Origin: Thiorhodovibrio winogradskyi
GTDB lineage: Bacteria > Pseudomonadota > Gammaproteobacteria > Chromatiales > Chromatiaceae
Assembly: GCF_036208045.1 (NCBI RefSeq)
Contig: NZ_CP121472.1
Coordinates: forward strand, 4,103,531 to 4,167,530
Length of the DNA: 64,000 bases
Reading direction: 5' to 3'
Positions 27,459 through 35,359 of this stretch are shown in pieces. Each line of letters opens with the position of its first letter. Position 1 is the stretch's first letter. Below the pieces are notes generated by a model. It saw only the letters and a program-made list of their open reading frames with translations. It had not been told where the DNA came from and did not search any database. The translations under genes and the position numbers were made by a program.

Positions 27459-28713
27459 GCGGCAGACGAACCGAGAAGCCTATGTCTGGGTTTGGCTGCC
27501 TGGAATGCTCGCACCCGTGGTCGCCGGTCGGCTTGTGCGGGAGGCGCGCGGCGGTTATTCCTTTACCTATGGTCGCTCCTACCTGGACCGAGCGGAAGCG
27601 ATCAGCCTGTTCGCGGATGAGTTGCCCTTGCAACCCGGCGTTCAGCGCCAGCGCGATGATGACATCCCCTCCTGTCTGCGCGATGCCGCGCCGGATGCCT
27701 GGGGCCGGCGTGTCATCGTCCAACGCTTGACTGGGCAGCGCGGGACGGCGGCCGCACGGGTCGAGCTTGATGACTTGACCTACCTGCTCGAGTCGGGGTC
27801 GGATCGCATCGGCGCCCTGGATTTTCAGACCTCCGCCACCTCCTATCGGGCACGCACGGCGGCCAGCGCGAGCCTGGATGAACTGGCGGAGGCCGCCGAG
27901 CGATTGGAGCGCGGCGAGCCCCTGTCGCCCGCCCTGGCGCTCGCGCTCCAGCATGGCACCTCCATCGGCGGAGCGCGCCCCAAGGCATTGCTGGCGAGCG
28001 AATCGACGCGCCAAATCGCCAAGTTCTCGACCAGCTCCGATCTGTTTAACGTGGTTAAGGCGGAATATTTGGCCATGCGCCTGGCCAGCCGGGTGGGTCT
28101 TGAGGTGGCGCCGGTGACCCTGACCCGGGCGCTCGGGCGCGACGTGTTGCTGATTGATCGTTTTGATCGGCGGCGAACGCCCGCCGGCTGGGAACGACGA
28201 CTGATGCTGTCGGCACTGACGCTGCTCGGATTGCGCGAGCTGGAGGCGCGTTATGCCAGTTATGAGGATCTGGCCCACCGGGTTCGGCGGGATTTCAGCG
28301 CCCCGCGGGCGACGCTCCATGAACTCTTTGGCCGCATGGTCTTCAACATTCTGTGCGGTAATACCGATGATCACGCCCGCAATCATGCCGCCTTCTGGGA
28401 CGGGCAGCGCTATCGGCTCACCCCGGCCTATGATATCTGCCCGCAATTGCGCACCGGCGGCGAGGCGAGCCAGGCCATGCTGCTGACCGGACAGCGCCGC
28501 GACAGCAGGCTGGTCACTTGCCTCGCCGCCGCGCCCGCCTTCGGTCTGACACAAACCCAAGCCCGCGACTGGATTGATCATCAGCGTGCCACCCTGGAAG
28601 GATCCTGGAACCCTCTCTGCGACCAAGCCGAATTGAGTCGCGCCGAGCGGGACGCCTTCTGGCAACGCGCGTTTCTCCATCCCTACTGTCTTGAGGATTA
28701 TCCGACAGGCTAG
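27448..28713 (+). CDS. hipA: HipA-family serine/threonine kinase toxin
   Basis: 421 residues from ATG 27448, chosen because the 27325 start lies inside hipB. The N-subdomain 1 (VWLPGMLAPVVAGRL) precedes the kinase core: the ATP-loop-like SIGGARPKALL, VKAEYLAMRLA, LLIDRFDRR, and the catalytic/metal segment CGNTDDHARNHA with YDICPQ. HipA kinases inactivate glutamyl-tRNA synthetase in the best-known case and trigger dormancy. It sits as an inversely oriented cassette between the DUF58 gene and tgpA. Confidence 0.9.
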   Translation: MTSERQTNREAYVWVWLPGMLAPVVAGRLVREARGGYSFTYGRSYLDRAEAISLFADELPLQPGVQRQRDDDIPSCLRDAAPDAWGRRVIVQRLTGQRGTAAARVELDDLTYLLESGSDRIGALDFQTSATSYRARTAASASLDELAEAAERLERGEPLSPALALALQHGTSIGGARPKALLASESTRQIAKFSTSSDLFNVVKAEYLAMRLASRVGLEVAPVTLTRALGRDVLLIDRFDRRRTPAGWERRLMLSALTLLGLRELEARYASYEDLAHRVRRDFSAPRATLHELFGRMVFNILCGNTDDHARNHAAFWDGQRYRLTPAYDICPQLRTGGEASQAMLLTGQRRDSRLVTCLAAAPAFGLTQTQARDWIDHQRATLEGSWNPLCDQAELSRAERDAFWQRAFLHPYCLEDYPTG

Positions 28714-28875
28714 CCGGGCCATTGCTTGGTCACGGGATGGACAAGAGCAAAGACGCCAACAGGGACTCATGTCAGAACGCCCGCAATCGCGCCGGAACCG
28801 AGCTGCCGATCACGGACGGGTTCAAGCCCAGTCTCCGGGATTCACCCAATCACATTCACCCAATAGCATGGATTT

Positions 28876-30279
28876 TCACTCAACCACTTGCGCCAAACCC
28901 TCGCCGATGCGCTCGGGATGAATGGGCTGCGCCGGCGGTCCGCTCCAGCCAGCGTTCAGGGCCGGCGCATCCCGCGTGGAGATCACCAGAATCCGCAGCG
29001 GCAGCCCGGCGCGGGCCAGGGTGCGCACCAACTTGCGCCGGGGCGCGTCGAACGCGAGCAGCACCAGCACCAGGGCGCTGAGCTGGCCGATGCGTCCGCG
29101 CAGCGCCTGCTCGAGCTGGGCGACGCTGCCCGCGGCGGCCGGCTGCGCGCAGGCGAGGATCTCCAAAAACTGCCCGACGCCGCCGAGTCCACGCCCGCCG
29201 GTGAAGCAATAGGTCTCGGCGCCGACAAAGAGCAGATCGAGCAGGCTGTCCTCGTCGCCGATGCGGTCGCACAGGGAGGCGGCGACGCTGACCGCCGCCT
29301 CGAAGGTCGCGTCGCTCGCATCTCGGGCATCCCCAGCATTCAGACTGACGCTCGCGGCGAAAGTGTCCAGCACCAGCGCATGACGGGTGAAGAATTCATC
29401 CTGAAACTCCTTCACCTGCGGGCTGCCGGAGCGCGCCCAGCTCGGCCAGTGAATGAGGCGTGGCGAATCACCCGGGCGATACTCGCGCAGCCCGATGAAT
29501 TCCTGTGAATCGCCCACGGCACCGGCCAGTGTCCAGCCGCCGGGCTGATACTGGCGCCGCCCCGGCAGGCTGAGTCGCGGCGCCGGATAGCGCCTTGGCA
29601 GCACCAGCAGGGATTGCTCGCGGGGAACCCTCACCCGCACCTGGACCAGGCCCAGCGGATCGGGCCGCGTCAGCCACAGGCCAGGCAGGCGCAGATAGCC
29701 GCGGCGCAACGGCGTCAGGCGCAGGCGCACCTGGGTCAGCTGATTGACACTCAGGTGGTCGACGGCCTGGGGCTCACCGACCCTAACCGCGCGGTTGGCC
29801 GCCAGCAGCCGGCGCCAGCGCGGATAGCCCATCAGGCGATCAAACCAAGCATCGCCCGCGTCGGCACCCTGGCGCGAGTCGCGAAACTGCGCGCGCGTTG
29901 GCGTTGGATCCGGCAAGCGCTCGGTGAGAAACCAAGCGCGCCAGGTCCGCCGGCCCCGACAATGCAAGCGCACCCGGTAGTCGAGCGGGGTGCCGACGCT
30001 CGCGGTGCGTGGCAGCTCGCGGCTGGCGCTGACCTGCCCGCGCCGCCAGCGGCCATCGACCACGGCCGCCAGCCCCGCGAACAGCAGCAAGGACAGCGCC
30101 AGGGTGAACAATTGATAGAGCTGATTGAGCCGGGGGTCAATACCAAAGATGGCCGCGGCGAAACCCAACCCCAGCACGAAGCGCCCCAGCGGCGTCAGCC
30201 CCTGGTGTTGAAAGCGCTGCCAGCGCTCCAGCCGGCGCAAACCGGGGTAGAGCGACGCGCGCAGCCAGGCCACGTTCAT
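28876..30279 (-). CDS. DUF58 domain-containing protein
   Basis: 467 residues. Two adjacent transmembrane helices (LGRFVLGLGFAAAIFGI; LYQLFTLALSLLLFAGLAAVV) are followed by a long soluble part with the DUF58 core signature SQEFIGLREYRPGDSPRLIHWPSWAR and a vWA-like region after it (HALVLDTFAASVS). These proteins work with MoxR AAA ATPases in assembly or maturation of surface complexes. MoxR lies 40 bases upstream on the same strand. The TgpA partner is separated by hipBA. Confidence 0.9.
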   Translation of the reverse strand: MNVAWLRASLYPGLRRLERWQRFQHQGLTPLGRFVLGLGFAAAIFGIDPRLNQLYQLFTLALSLLLFAGLAAVVDGRWRRGQVSASRELPRTASVGTPLDYRVRLHCRGRRTWRAWFLTERLPDPTPTRAQFRDSRQGADAGDAWFDRLMGYPRWRRLLAANRAVRVGEPQAVDHLSVNQLTQVRLRLTPLRRGYLRLPGLWLTRPDPLGLVQVRVRVPREQSLLVLPRRYPAPRLSLPGRRQYQPGGWTLAGAVGDSQEFIGLREYRPGDSPRLIHWPSWARSGSPQVKEFQDEFFTRHALVLDTFAASVSLNAGDARDASDATFEAAVSVAASLCDRIGDEDSLLDLLFVGAETYCFTGGRGLGGVGQFLEILACAQPAAAGSVAQLEQALRGRIGQLSALVLVLLAFDAPRRKLVRTLARAGLPLRILVISTRDAPALNAGWSGPPAQPIHPERIGEGLAQVVE

Positions 30280-30319
30280 CCGCCCCATCGGTTCAGTCCG
30301 CACAGTCCGCCCCAGCCGT

Positions 30320-31255
30320 TCAGCGCGGCGGCTCCAGGCGCTCAAGCAATTCGGCCACAACCAGGCTCGCGTCGCGCCCGCCAAAGCGCGCTTGGCTGTC
30401 GAGACCCAGACGGTGGGCGATCACCGGCACCGCCAGGCGCTGGACATGATCCGGGGTGACGAAATCCAACCCGCGCAGCAGCGCCAGCGCCTGGGCGCAT
30501 TTCATCAGGGTTAGCGAGGCACGCAGCCCGGCGCCCAGGATCACGCCCTCGGCGGTGCGAGTCGCGCGCGTCAGCTCGACCATGTAACGGGCCACCGCCG
30601 GGCTGACCGCCACCTCCGCCGCCCGCGCGCGCAGGGCGAGAATTTCCTCGGGCGTGGCGACTGGCTCCAGGCTGTCGAGCGGCTCGCCGAGGCGACGCTC
30701 GGTCAACACCGCGGTTTCATCCTCGGGGCTCAAATACCCCAGGGCGAAGCGCAGCGCGAAGCGATCGAGCTGTGCTTCCGGCAGCGGATAGGTGCCGTGA
30801 AATTCAATCGGATTCTGGGTGGCGATGACAAAGAACAGCGGATCAAGCGCCCGCGCCCGTCCCTCGATGCTCACCTGCCCCTCGCCCATGGCCTCAAGCA
30901 GCGCCGACTGGGTGCGCGGCGAGGCGCGGTTGATCTCATCGGCGAGCAAAATCTGGGTAAAAATCGGCCCAGGGCGAAAATCGAAGGCGCGCGCGCCAGG
31001 ATCGAACACCGACACACCCAGGATATCGGTCGGCAGCAGATCGGGCGTGAACTGCACACGCCGAAACTCCGCACGCAGCGAGCGCGCCAGCGCCTTGGCC
31101 AGCGTGGTCTTGCCCGTCCCCGGCAGATCCTCGAGCAACAGATGCCCGCCACTGAGCAGCGCCACCAGCAGCAGCTCAATCGCATCCGCCTGGCCACGGA
31201 TCGCCCGCGCGAGATTGGCCTTAAGTCGATTCAAAACAGTGTGAGAGGTATTCAT
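30320..31255 (-). CDS. MoxR-family AAA+ ATPase
   Basis: 311 residues from ATG 31255. Walker A is LLLEDLPGTGKTTLAKAL, Walker B ILLADEINRASPRTQSALLEAM with the characteristic MoxR NRA insert, sensor 1 FFVIATQNPIE, and a C-terminal lid with GAGLRASLTLMKCA. MoxR proteins are chaperone-like ATPases that activate vWA-domain partners; the DUF58 protein encoded next is the expected partner. Upstream in-frame residues come from a broken thioredoxin-like gene and are not part of it. Confidence 0.93.
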   Translation of the reverse strand: MNTSHTVLNRLKANLARAIRGQADAIELLLVALLSGGHLLLEDLPGTGKTTLAKALARSLRAEFRRVQFTPDLLPTDILGVSVFDPGARAFDFRPGPIFTQILLADEINRASPRTQSALLEAMGEGQVSIEGRARALDPLFFVIATQNPIEFHGTYPLPEAQLDRFALRFALGYLSPEDETAVLTERRLGEPLDSLEPVATPEEILALRARAAEVAVSPAVARYMVELTRATRTAEGVILGAGLRASLTLMKCAQALALLRGLDFVTPDHVQRLAVPVIAHRLGLDSQARFGGRDASLVVAELLERLEPPR

Positions 31256-31269
31256 TCGGACAGCTTTCC

Positions 31270-31542
31270 ATGAATCTCGGCTTGCCGGCACCCCCACAAC
31301 TCGCCAGCGGCCGACCAAATGACAATTCGTATACATCAACGCCAGAAACGCATGGCCGTTCTCATCCAGATGAGCGCGCACCTCGGCTGCATTGCCCAGT
31401 GCATTACCCGGTGCATGGCTACGCTGACCACGGCATGATCCTCCGCAATGCAGGCGATGGCGCCGTCCATCAGCCGACAAACCGAGCACCAAGTTCCCCA
31501 GAAATGCACCAGCATCGGCTTATCGTTCAAAGTAACCAGCAT
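31270..31542 (-). pseudogene. Thioredoxin-like (TlpA/ScsD type) gene relic with frameshift
   Basis: One frame (31542 to ~31400) encodes KPMLVHFWGTWCSVCRLMDGAIACIAEDHAVVSVAM, with the WCxxC active site. After a frameshift another frame continues AAEVRAHLDENGHAFLALM...GRWRVVGVPAS, the second half of the fold including the cis-Pro segment. No N-terminal membrane anchor remains, and the 3' end runs into the moxR start. Confidence 0.65.
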
Positions 31543-31571
31543 GGCCTTTCATCTTTACTCGCCCACACCAG

Positions 31572-31780
31572 CATAAACCGCACACGCCAGTCGCAGACGC
31601 TCCGCCACCGCAACGCGCAATTCCGCCGGTGCCACCACCTCATAGTCCGGGCTGTATTATAGAATATCCATCACCAACTCCGGCTCCTGTGCATAGGGTA
31701 GCGACAACTCATAGGCACCGTCGGTCAGCCAACCCCCTGCTACCGCGGATGCCAGCGCTCCTCCGCCACCCAGCGCGCGC
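31572..31780 (-). pseudogene. WYL-domain regulator relic (C-terminal WCX part)
   Basis: The minus strand encodes ARWVAEERWHP, then after a frameshift GWLTDGAYELSLPYAQEPEL, a TAA stop, and YSPDYEVVAPAELRVAVAERLRLA. This is the C-terminal extension of YafY-type WYL transcription regulators. Frameshift and stop make it dead. WYL proteins (BrxR) often control BREX loci; this relic lies 2 kb upstream of brxA, which may or may not be coincidence. Confidence 0.5.
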
Positions 31781-32249
31781 TAAGTGTTACAGCGCCTGCA
31801 ACGCCCCTTCAATTGAGCTTGCTCTGAGCTCAAGATCCGCGGGCTTGCCACCACTTGCTGACAAAGCAGGCGGCGAGCTCCTGTTGTCGCGAGGGTCTGC
31901 GGCGGCCATGGTTGCTCCGTCAGGCTCCGCCACAAGGGTGCCAATGGGCGGTTTGCACCCCACTCGGCGCGAAAATTCTCCAAATCCATGGTCCAGCGCC
32001 TTGAGCTTAAAAGTCGTGCGTCAGAGCTGCCGCGGCACAAAAATACTAGCAACCTGAACGCAGCTTAGGGTATGCTTGCCTGCTCGTTTGACAGGGAGCG
32101 GCGCGTCGCCGCCCCTACCGCTCAAATGCTCAGCCACAAACGAAGGCGCCCAAAGCGCGCCTAAAACAAACCGGATTCCTTCACCCAGGTGACGTTCCGA
32201 CAGCATCACCTCAAAACAGCAAAGGTTTTCGCGCCCCAGCCCCATTCCC
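31781..32249. other. Intergenic stretch without recognisable gene
   Basis: Short frames on both strands show no family resemblance. It should include the promoter of tRNA-Ser at its right end. Possibly the eroded N-terminal part of the WYL gene. Confidence 0.4.
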
Positions 32250-32339
32250 GGAGAGGTGGCAGAGCGGTTGAATGCACCGGTCTTGAAAACCGGCGACGGT
32301 TGATCCCGTCCGTGGGTTCGAATCCCACCCTCTCCGCCA
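32250..32339 (+). tRNA. tRNA-Ser (anticodon TGA)
   Basis: 90 bases with the acceptor stem GGAGAGG/CCTCTCC, discriminator G and encoded CCA. The D arm is TGGCAGAGCGGTTGAA-like, and the anticodon loop CTTGAAA carries TGA. A long class II variable arm (GGCGACGGTTGATCCCGTC) and a T arm GTGGGTTCGAATCCCAC follow. The long variable arm and anticodon fix it as a UCA/UCG-reading serine tRNA. Confidence 0.97.
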
Positions 32340-32889
32340 TTTAGATTCTCTAAATAATTGTTATTATTGCTAATATTCTGGATTGGTCTGAGTTAAGCCA
32401 CACTCTCAGCTACACTTTTGACAGCGACAGTGGAGCCTCTCTGAGCAGTCTGTACCGCCTCTTGGTTCAAGCGGCTCCGAGCCCCGGCGAAGCCTTCCGC
32501 CGAGGCTTCCCCATTTTATCAGCGCGTCGTACTGCATCGGCCCCATGGGCAACGCAGCAGTGCTTGCAGGCGCTGATAGGCAGGCCCTGACCTGATCTGG
32601 TGTGGAGGAAGTGAAGTCCGGGCAAGTGGACCTCCTTGACGCAGAGCTTCAAACTTGGGTCCAAATTTAGCGCGTCGAGGTCGGGATCGGTAACCGAGTT
32701 CGCCGGATACGCCGTGGACACTCAAAAGTCTAGCCTGTGATGGGGTGTCGCTCTCGGCGTATTTCGACAATCGGCGCTCTGCTTCTGTGCCTCGAAGATA
32801 ATGCGTTCAGTGTCGACTTTCGGCCAAGAACGGACGTACCAAAAGGTACGCCCGCGTGCTCGCTCATTCCTCCCACCGTGGCTGCAAGC
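32340..32889. other. 550-base gap with one hairpin
   Basis: No convincing gene. A 7-base stem GAAGCCT/AGGCTTC at about 32489-32509, followed by CCCATTTTAT, could be a weak terminator for plus-strand transcription, but it lies 150 bases beyond the tRNA. Confidence 0.3.
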
Positions 32890-33630
32890 TCAGTTGACAA
32901 AAGACTCAAGCAGCGCCGGGATACTGGCAATCGCCGCATCCCGGGTGGTTTCATCTTCGGTCATACTGGCCAAAACCTTGCGGCCAGCTTGACGGAGCGC
33001 TGATCGCTCAGTATCAGTGAGTTGGCTGTACTGGATACCGTGCTCGGCTTGATAGGCGGCGAAAGCGAGGCCAACCGCGATAAGATTGCCAAAACGGGCC
33101 ATGTCGGCGGCGGCGTCGGGATTGACCCACCCGCCTTCGATCAGAGCAATGACCATCTGGTTGCGCGCCATGCGCCCGCTGTTTAGTTCACCCTGCCAAT
33201 AGGCAAGCCCCTCGGTGTCGGCACTGCGACCGAAGGGGTTCTGGTAGAGGGCTTCGATCAGAACGTCATTGGATTGCTCGGCGGGGTATTGCTGCTCGAC
33301 CAGCGGTTGGTCAAAGAAGCTCTGGGCGACTGTTGTTGGAGTCCAACTTGGATCGGTGTTGATGTTGCTCACCCAATATTGCAGCCCTCCTTCATCTGGG
33401 GCGTAGCCGAGGGTGGCGATGCTGAACATGCGGGTTTCGATCGGGGCGCCATCGATGGCAAGCGCATAGCCGTTGTTGGTGTCGCCACAGGTGCCTTGGG
33501 AAACAGACGCCAACCTCCCGGTCGCAGATGCGCTCGCCAGTAAGCTCGCAGCGCAGGCGCTAGCCGGCGACGATTCGCTGCATCGCCTCTTTTGAAGCAC
33601 GGCCCCACTTGTCGCTAAGTTCTGGTCCAA
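32890..33630 (-). CDS. DUF4214-domain protein
   Basis: Up to 246 residues; the true start is unclear because the first ~55 residues look non-native. The core has two DUF4214-like units: RMFSIATLGYAPDEGGLQYWV and IEALYQNPFGRSADTEGLAYWQGELNSG, followed by ALIEGG and a helical tail. These modules occur in large secreted or S-layer-like proteins and are thought to be structural. A possible short or truncated member. It diverges from brxA. Confidence 0.65.
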   Translation of the reverse strand: MDQNLATSGAVLQKRRCSESSPASACAASLLASASATGRLASVSQGTCGDTNNGYALAIDGAPIETRMFSIATLGYAPDEGGLQYWVSNINTDPSWTPTTVAQSFFDQPLVEQQYPAEQSNDVLIEALYQNPFGRSADTEGLAYWQGELNSGRMARNQMVIALIEGGWVNPDAAADMARFGNLIAVGLAFAAYQAEHGIQYSQLTDTERSALRQAGRKVLASMTEDETTRDAAIASIPALLESFVN

Positions 33631-33852
33631 CTCATTTACCGCTGAGCCAGCATGTCTTCAGGCAGGTCCGGCATCGCTGGGATCGAATTCAAGACGGGCT
33701 TCGTAGGGATCATTCGATGCTGCCGACCTTCGTCGCGTTCCCACCATCGCGTTCTGGTGTAGGATTGATTCCATCGCGATCTTTGCTACTCCTGCGGATT
33801 CGGTGTTTGGTCGGCACGAGTCATCCCAATCCTTACAACCTCGGGGCGTCTC

Positions 33853-34455
33853 TTGGAGCATATCGGGCGCTACAAAGCCAACTTCAGCAAGGGCGGACTG
33901 ATGGTCCCGGAGAGTCGGCTGGTGGCCGGTTTACTGCTCCAGGGCGTTGATCGCGAGCGGTGGGAGCAGGCGATTCGGGTCGAGAACGTCCTGGCCAAAC
34001 GCTCGCCATCGACGGCGATCACCAAAGCGAATCTAATCCGGGCGCGGCTGCGTAGCATGCCTGCAAGTCTGTGGGAGTTGATTCGCGATGGCAGCCGGCC
34101 GGTGGCGACACAGTCGGTTATTGCGGCCACCGCCGCTTACTCTCCTCTGCTTGGTGACTTTCTTGATCTGGTTGTGCGCGATCTCTACCGCCGTCTGGAG
34201 CGGCAGCTCAAACGCGCGCACTGGGACCAGTACGTCGATGACTGCAGGATGCGTGATCCGCGCATGCCAAGCTGGAATGAGTCGACGCGCACGACCCTGC
34301 GAACGCGTGCATTTGGCATGTTACGCGAAGCCGGGTATATTGCAGCCGGTTGTGCGCACGCACTGCAACCCCTGCAGATTGCTCCCGAGGTGGTGACGGT
34401 CTTACGCGAGGCCGAGCAGTGGTATGCGTTACGCTGTATTCAGCTCACTGACTGA
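33853..34455 (+). CDS. brxA: BREX protein BrxA (DUF1819)
   Basis: 200 residues from a TTG at 33853; ATG 33901 (MVPESRL) is an alternative but would remove the family start RYKANFSKGGLMVPESRLVAGLLL. The rest matches BrxA: KRSPSTAITKANLIRARL, LWELIRDGSRPVATQS, LLGDFLDLVVRDLYR and a winged-helix-like C-terminus (TLRTRAFGMLREAGYI). BrxA is a small DNA-binding protein needed for BREX phage defence. It is the first gene of the six-gene locus; 24 bases separate it from brxB. Confidence 0.93.
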   Translation: MEHIGRYKANFSKGGLMVPESRLVAGLLLQGVDRERWEQAIRVENVLAKRSPSTAITKANLIRARLRSMPASLWELIRDGSRPVATQSVIAATAAYSPLLGDFLDLVVRDLYRRLERQLKRAHWDQYVDDCRMRDPRMPSWNESTRTTLRTRAFGMLREAGYIAAGCAHALQPLQIAPEVVTVLREAEQWYALRCIQLTD

Positions 34456-34479
34456 AAAGCCTGACCGAGACGCAAGCCT

Positions 34480-35055
34480 ATGAGCGGCGACTTCAACCAG
34501 CGGCTCGACGAAATTCTCTCTCGGATCACTGGGGATGACTTTCTCCACGGGCGGGGGCTTGGCAATGAGATCCCCTTCTACGCCTTCGATTACCCACCAG
34601 AGCAGGAGCCTGCGGTACGCGAGCACATCGCCTTTCTGCTGCAGCAGCTCCCGAAACAACGGCCCGATCTGCGCGTCGGTCACGTTAACCTGTTCCGGCT
34701 GATGATCGATACACTCAAGACGCGGAATTTCTATACCAAGGCGCTCGATCTGCAGCGCAAGAAGGGCGATGCCGCGGTACTCAAAGCACTGGCCGCCCCG
34801 CTCGACGCGGGCAAGCTGGCCGCGGCGCTGATCGACCAAGCGGACCCGGCGGCGAAGGATCTGGTCTTGGTCTCCGGGATCGGCAGCGCCTACCCGCTGC
34901 TGCGCACTCACAATCTTCTGAACAACCTGCATGCCGGCATGGGCAGCACGCCACTGGTGCTGTTCTATCCCGGCGTCTATGACGGCCAGTCGTTGCGGCT
35001 GTTCGGTCTGTTGCAAGACAAGCCTTATTATAGGGCGTTTCGGTTGGTGGATTGA
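34480..35055 (+). CDS. brxB: BREX protein BrxB (DUF1788)
   Basis: 191 residues starting MSGDFNQRLDEILSRI. The conserved BrxB features are GNEIPFYAFDYPPEQE, VNLFRLMIDTLK, KDLVLVSGIGSAYPLLRTHNLLNNLH, PLVLFYPGVYDGQSLRLFG and a final YYRAFRLV. It is a required component of BREX whose biochemical role is not settled; it may bridge BrxC and PglZ. Its stop is followed at once by the inverted octamer arrays that separate it from brxC. Confidence 0.94.
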   Translation: MSGDFNQRLDEILSRITGDDFLHGRGLGNEIPFYAFDYPPEQEPAVREHIAFLLQQLPKQRPDLRVGHVNLFRLMIDTLKTRNFYTKALDLQRKKGDAAVLKALAAPLDAGKLAAALIDQADPAAKDLVLVSGIGSAYPLLRTHNLLNNLHAGMGSTPLVLFYPGVYDGQSLRLFGLLQDKPYYRAFRLVD

Positions 35056-35359
35056 GAAGAAGTTAAGAAGTTAAGAGGTTAAGAAGTTAAGAGGTTAAGA
35101 GGTTAAGAAGTTAAGAAGTTAAGAAGTGAGGTGTTGCGGATGTGTCCCATAGATGTCGCAACATCCTAATACATTGATTTTACAAATTGCAGACATCCGC
35201 TCTTCTTCTCCACTTCAATTCTCCCAACTTCCTCCCTATCTTAACTTCCTCACTTCCTCGCTTCTTAACTTCTTAACTTCCCCCCTTCTTAACTTCTTAA
35301 CTTCTTAACTTCCCCCCCTTCTTAACTTCTTAACTTCCCCCCTTCTTCACTTCCCCCCC
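35056..35359. repeat. Inverted pair of octamer-repeat arrays with a 70-base spacer (solo element)
   Basis: Left array (35056-35129): repeats of GAAGTTAA/GAGGTTAA in period 8. Right array (about 35205-35358): the complement TTAACTTC/CCTCACTTC-type units ending in a C run. The spacer (35130-35204) contains two nested inverted repeats, TGTTGCG/CGCAACA and GCGGATGT/ACATCCGC. No protein gene lies inside. It directly abuts the brxB stop and the brxC ATG. Confidence 0.85.

Noticed and set aside
35056-35359. CRISPR array
   Set aside because: Units are only 8 bases in direct tandem with no unique spacers, and the two halves are inverted; no cas genes are present.
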